Positions 63,813 to 64,000 of a DNA stretch of 64,000 nucleotides are shown piece after piece. This DNA is from Chitinophaga sp. YR573. Its GTDB lineage: Bacteria > Bacteroidota > Bacteroidia > Chitinophagales > Chitinophagaceae. Every line of letters starts with the position of its first letter. The first letter of the stretch is position 1. Location of the stretch: contig NZ_FOJF01000001.1 of assembly GCF_900110995.1 (NCBI RefSeq), positions 1,815,199 to 1,879,198 of the forward strand, in the 5' to 3' direction. The position numbers and the translations under genes were made by a program. Below the pieces are notes generated by a model. It was not told the DNA's origin and did not search any database. It saw only the letters and a list, made by a program, of their open reading frames with translations.

Positions 63813-64000
63813 ATGAGACATTCTACGCGTCCCGGTTTTATTATCGGGTTTCATGGCTGTGACCAGGAAGTTAAGGACGCATTAATTTGCAAAGGGCTTC
63901 CTATGAAACCCAGTGTTAAAAGTTACGACTGGCTGGGAAATGGCTGTTATTTCTGGGAAAATAATTACGAAAGAGCGCTTGAATTTGCGCAAAATCCACC
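63813..64000 (+). CDS. ADP-ribosyltransferase-fold (DUF3990/PARP-like) protein, cut by the window end
   Basis: The 62 codons visible start MRHSTRPGFIIGFHGCDQEV and contain FIIGFHG (His of an H-Y-E type motif) and YDWLGNGCYFWENNYERALEFAQ, the [YF]xxLGxGxYF block of PARP-like or DUF3990 proteins. The Glu-bearing C-terminal part lies beyond the window. Proteins of this look are toxins in toxin-antitoxin or interbacterial systems, and the small gene before it supports that. Function is inferred from motifs only. Confidence 0.65.
   Translation, partial: MRHSTRPGFIIGFHGCDQEVKDALICKGLPMKPSVKSYDWLGNGCYFWENNYERALEFAQNP

Noticed and set aside
1..64000. CRISPR arrays, insertion sequences, prophage or conjugation genes
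   Set aside because: No regularly spaced direct repeats, transposase, integrase, capsid or conjugation protein was seen in the translations or by eye.

Overview
The window looks like chromosomal DNA from a Bacteroidota soil bacterium of the Chitinophaga type (Chitinophagaceae). The basis is two SusC/SusD pairs, many Cys-lipoproteins, a secreted glycoside hydrolase with a type IX secretion sorting tail, an ECF sigma/FecR remnant, Crp/Fnr and AraC regulators, and AT-rich leaders. Species assignment is inference; no marker gene such as rRNA is present.

Layout. (1) 1-18.5 kb is visibly AT-richer than the rest. It has two divergent AraC-type genes, then a plus-strand run of GT2 glycosyltransferase, GT-C-like membrane protein, LanKC-type (class III-like) lanthipeptide synthetase and two paralogous small Ser/Thr-rich peptides with signal-like N-termini, each followed by its own terminator. 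A minus-strand run converges on it: STN-containing SusC, SusD, a TlpA-like protein without the CXXC cysteines, and a secreted subtilisin. Behind SusC lie broken remains of its expected sigma/anti-sigma pair and a damaged hybrid histidine kinase. This is the best candidate for an undescribed system. (2) 18.5-24 kb: ribosome hibernation factor, GH8 multidomain enzyme, PL9-like lyase, ankyrin lipoprotein. (3) 23.6-32.1 kb: a minus-strand polysaccharide utilisation locus, SusC-SusD-PI-PLC-like-GH92-small secreted protein. (4) 32-43 kb: surface lipoprotein, two SDRs, an ECF42-type sigma with its YciI and AhpD-like neighbours and an HD hydrolase, tandem lipoprotein paralogues, methionine aminopeptidase, an S24/S26-like protein, SMP-30-like protein, Crp regulator, fatty acid hydroxylase. 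(5) 43.4-52 kb: a SnoaL-SDR fusion, a palindromic repeat beside a monooxygenase remnant, TlpA reductase, an unusual S1 protease, a membrane-anchored winged-helix regulator, Crp/SDR and Crp/DinB pairs. (6) 52.2-54 kb: a small decayed island at tRNA-Pro, bounded by a duplicated tRNA 3' end plus terminator and holding a broken RhuM gene. (7) 54-64 kb: GH2, YD/MORN-like secreted protein, Bcr-type MFS pump, 6-phosphogluconate-dehydrogenase-like enzyme, dps with a neighbour, an NtrC-type regulator, a methyltransferase, and at the edge a small protein plus an ADP-ribosyltransferase-like ORF.

How it may fit together. The lan run supplies a dehydrating/cyclising enzyme, a polyprenyl-phosphate-sugar synthase with a matching membrane glycosyltransferase, and substrates. 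The converging run supplies an outer-membrane transporter pair and a secreted protease that could process or take up the product. No LanT/C39 exporter is present, and the substrates carry Sec-like signals, which is atypical. A second theme is decay: at least four genes (sigma, FecR, hybrid kinase, RhuM) have lost internal segments while both ends remain.
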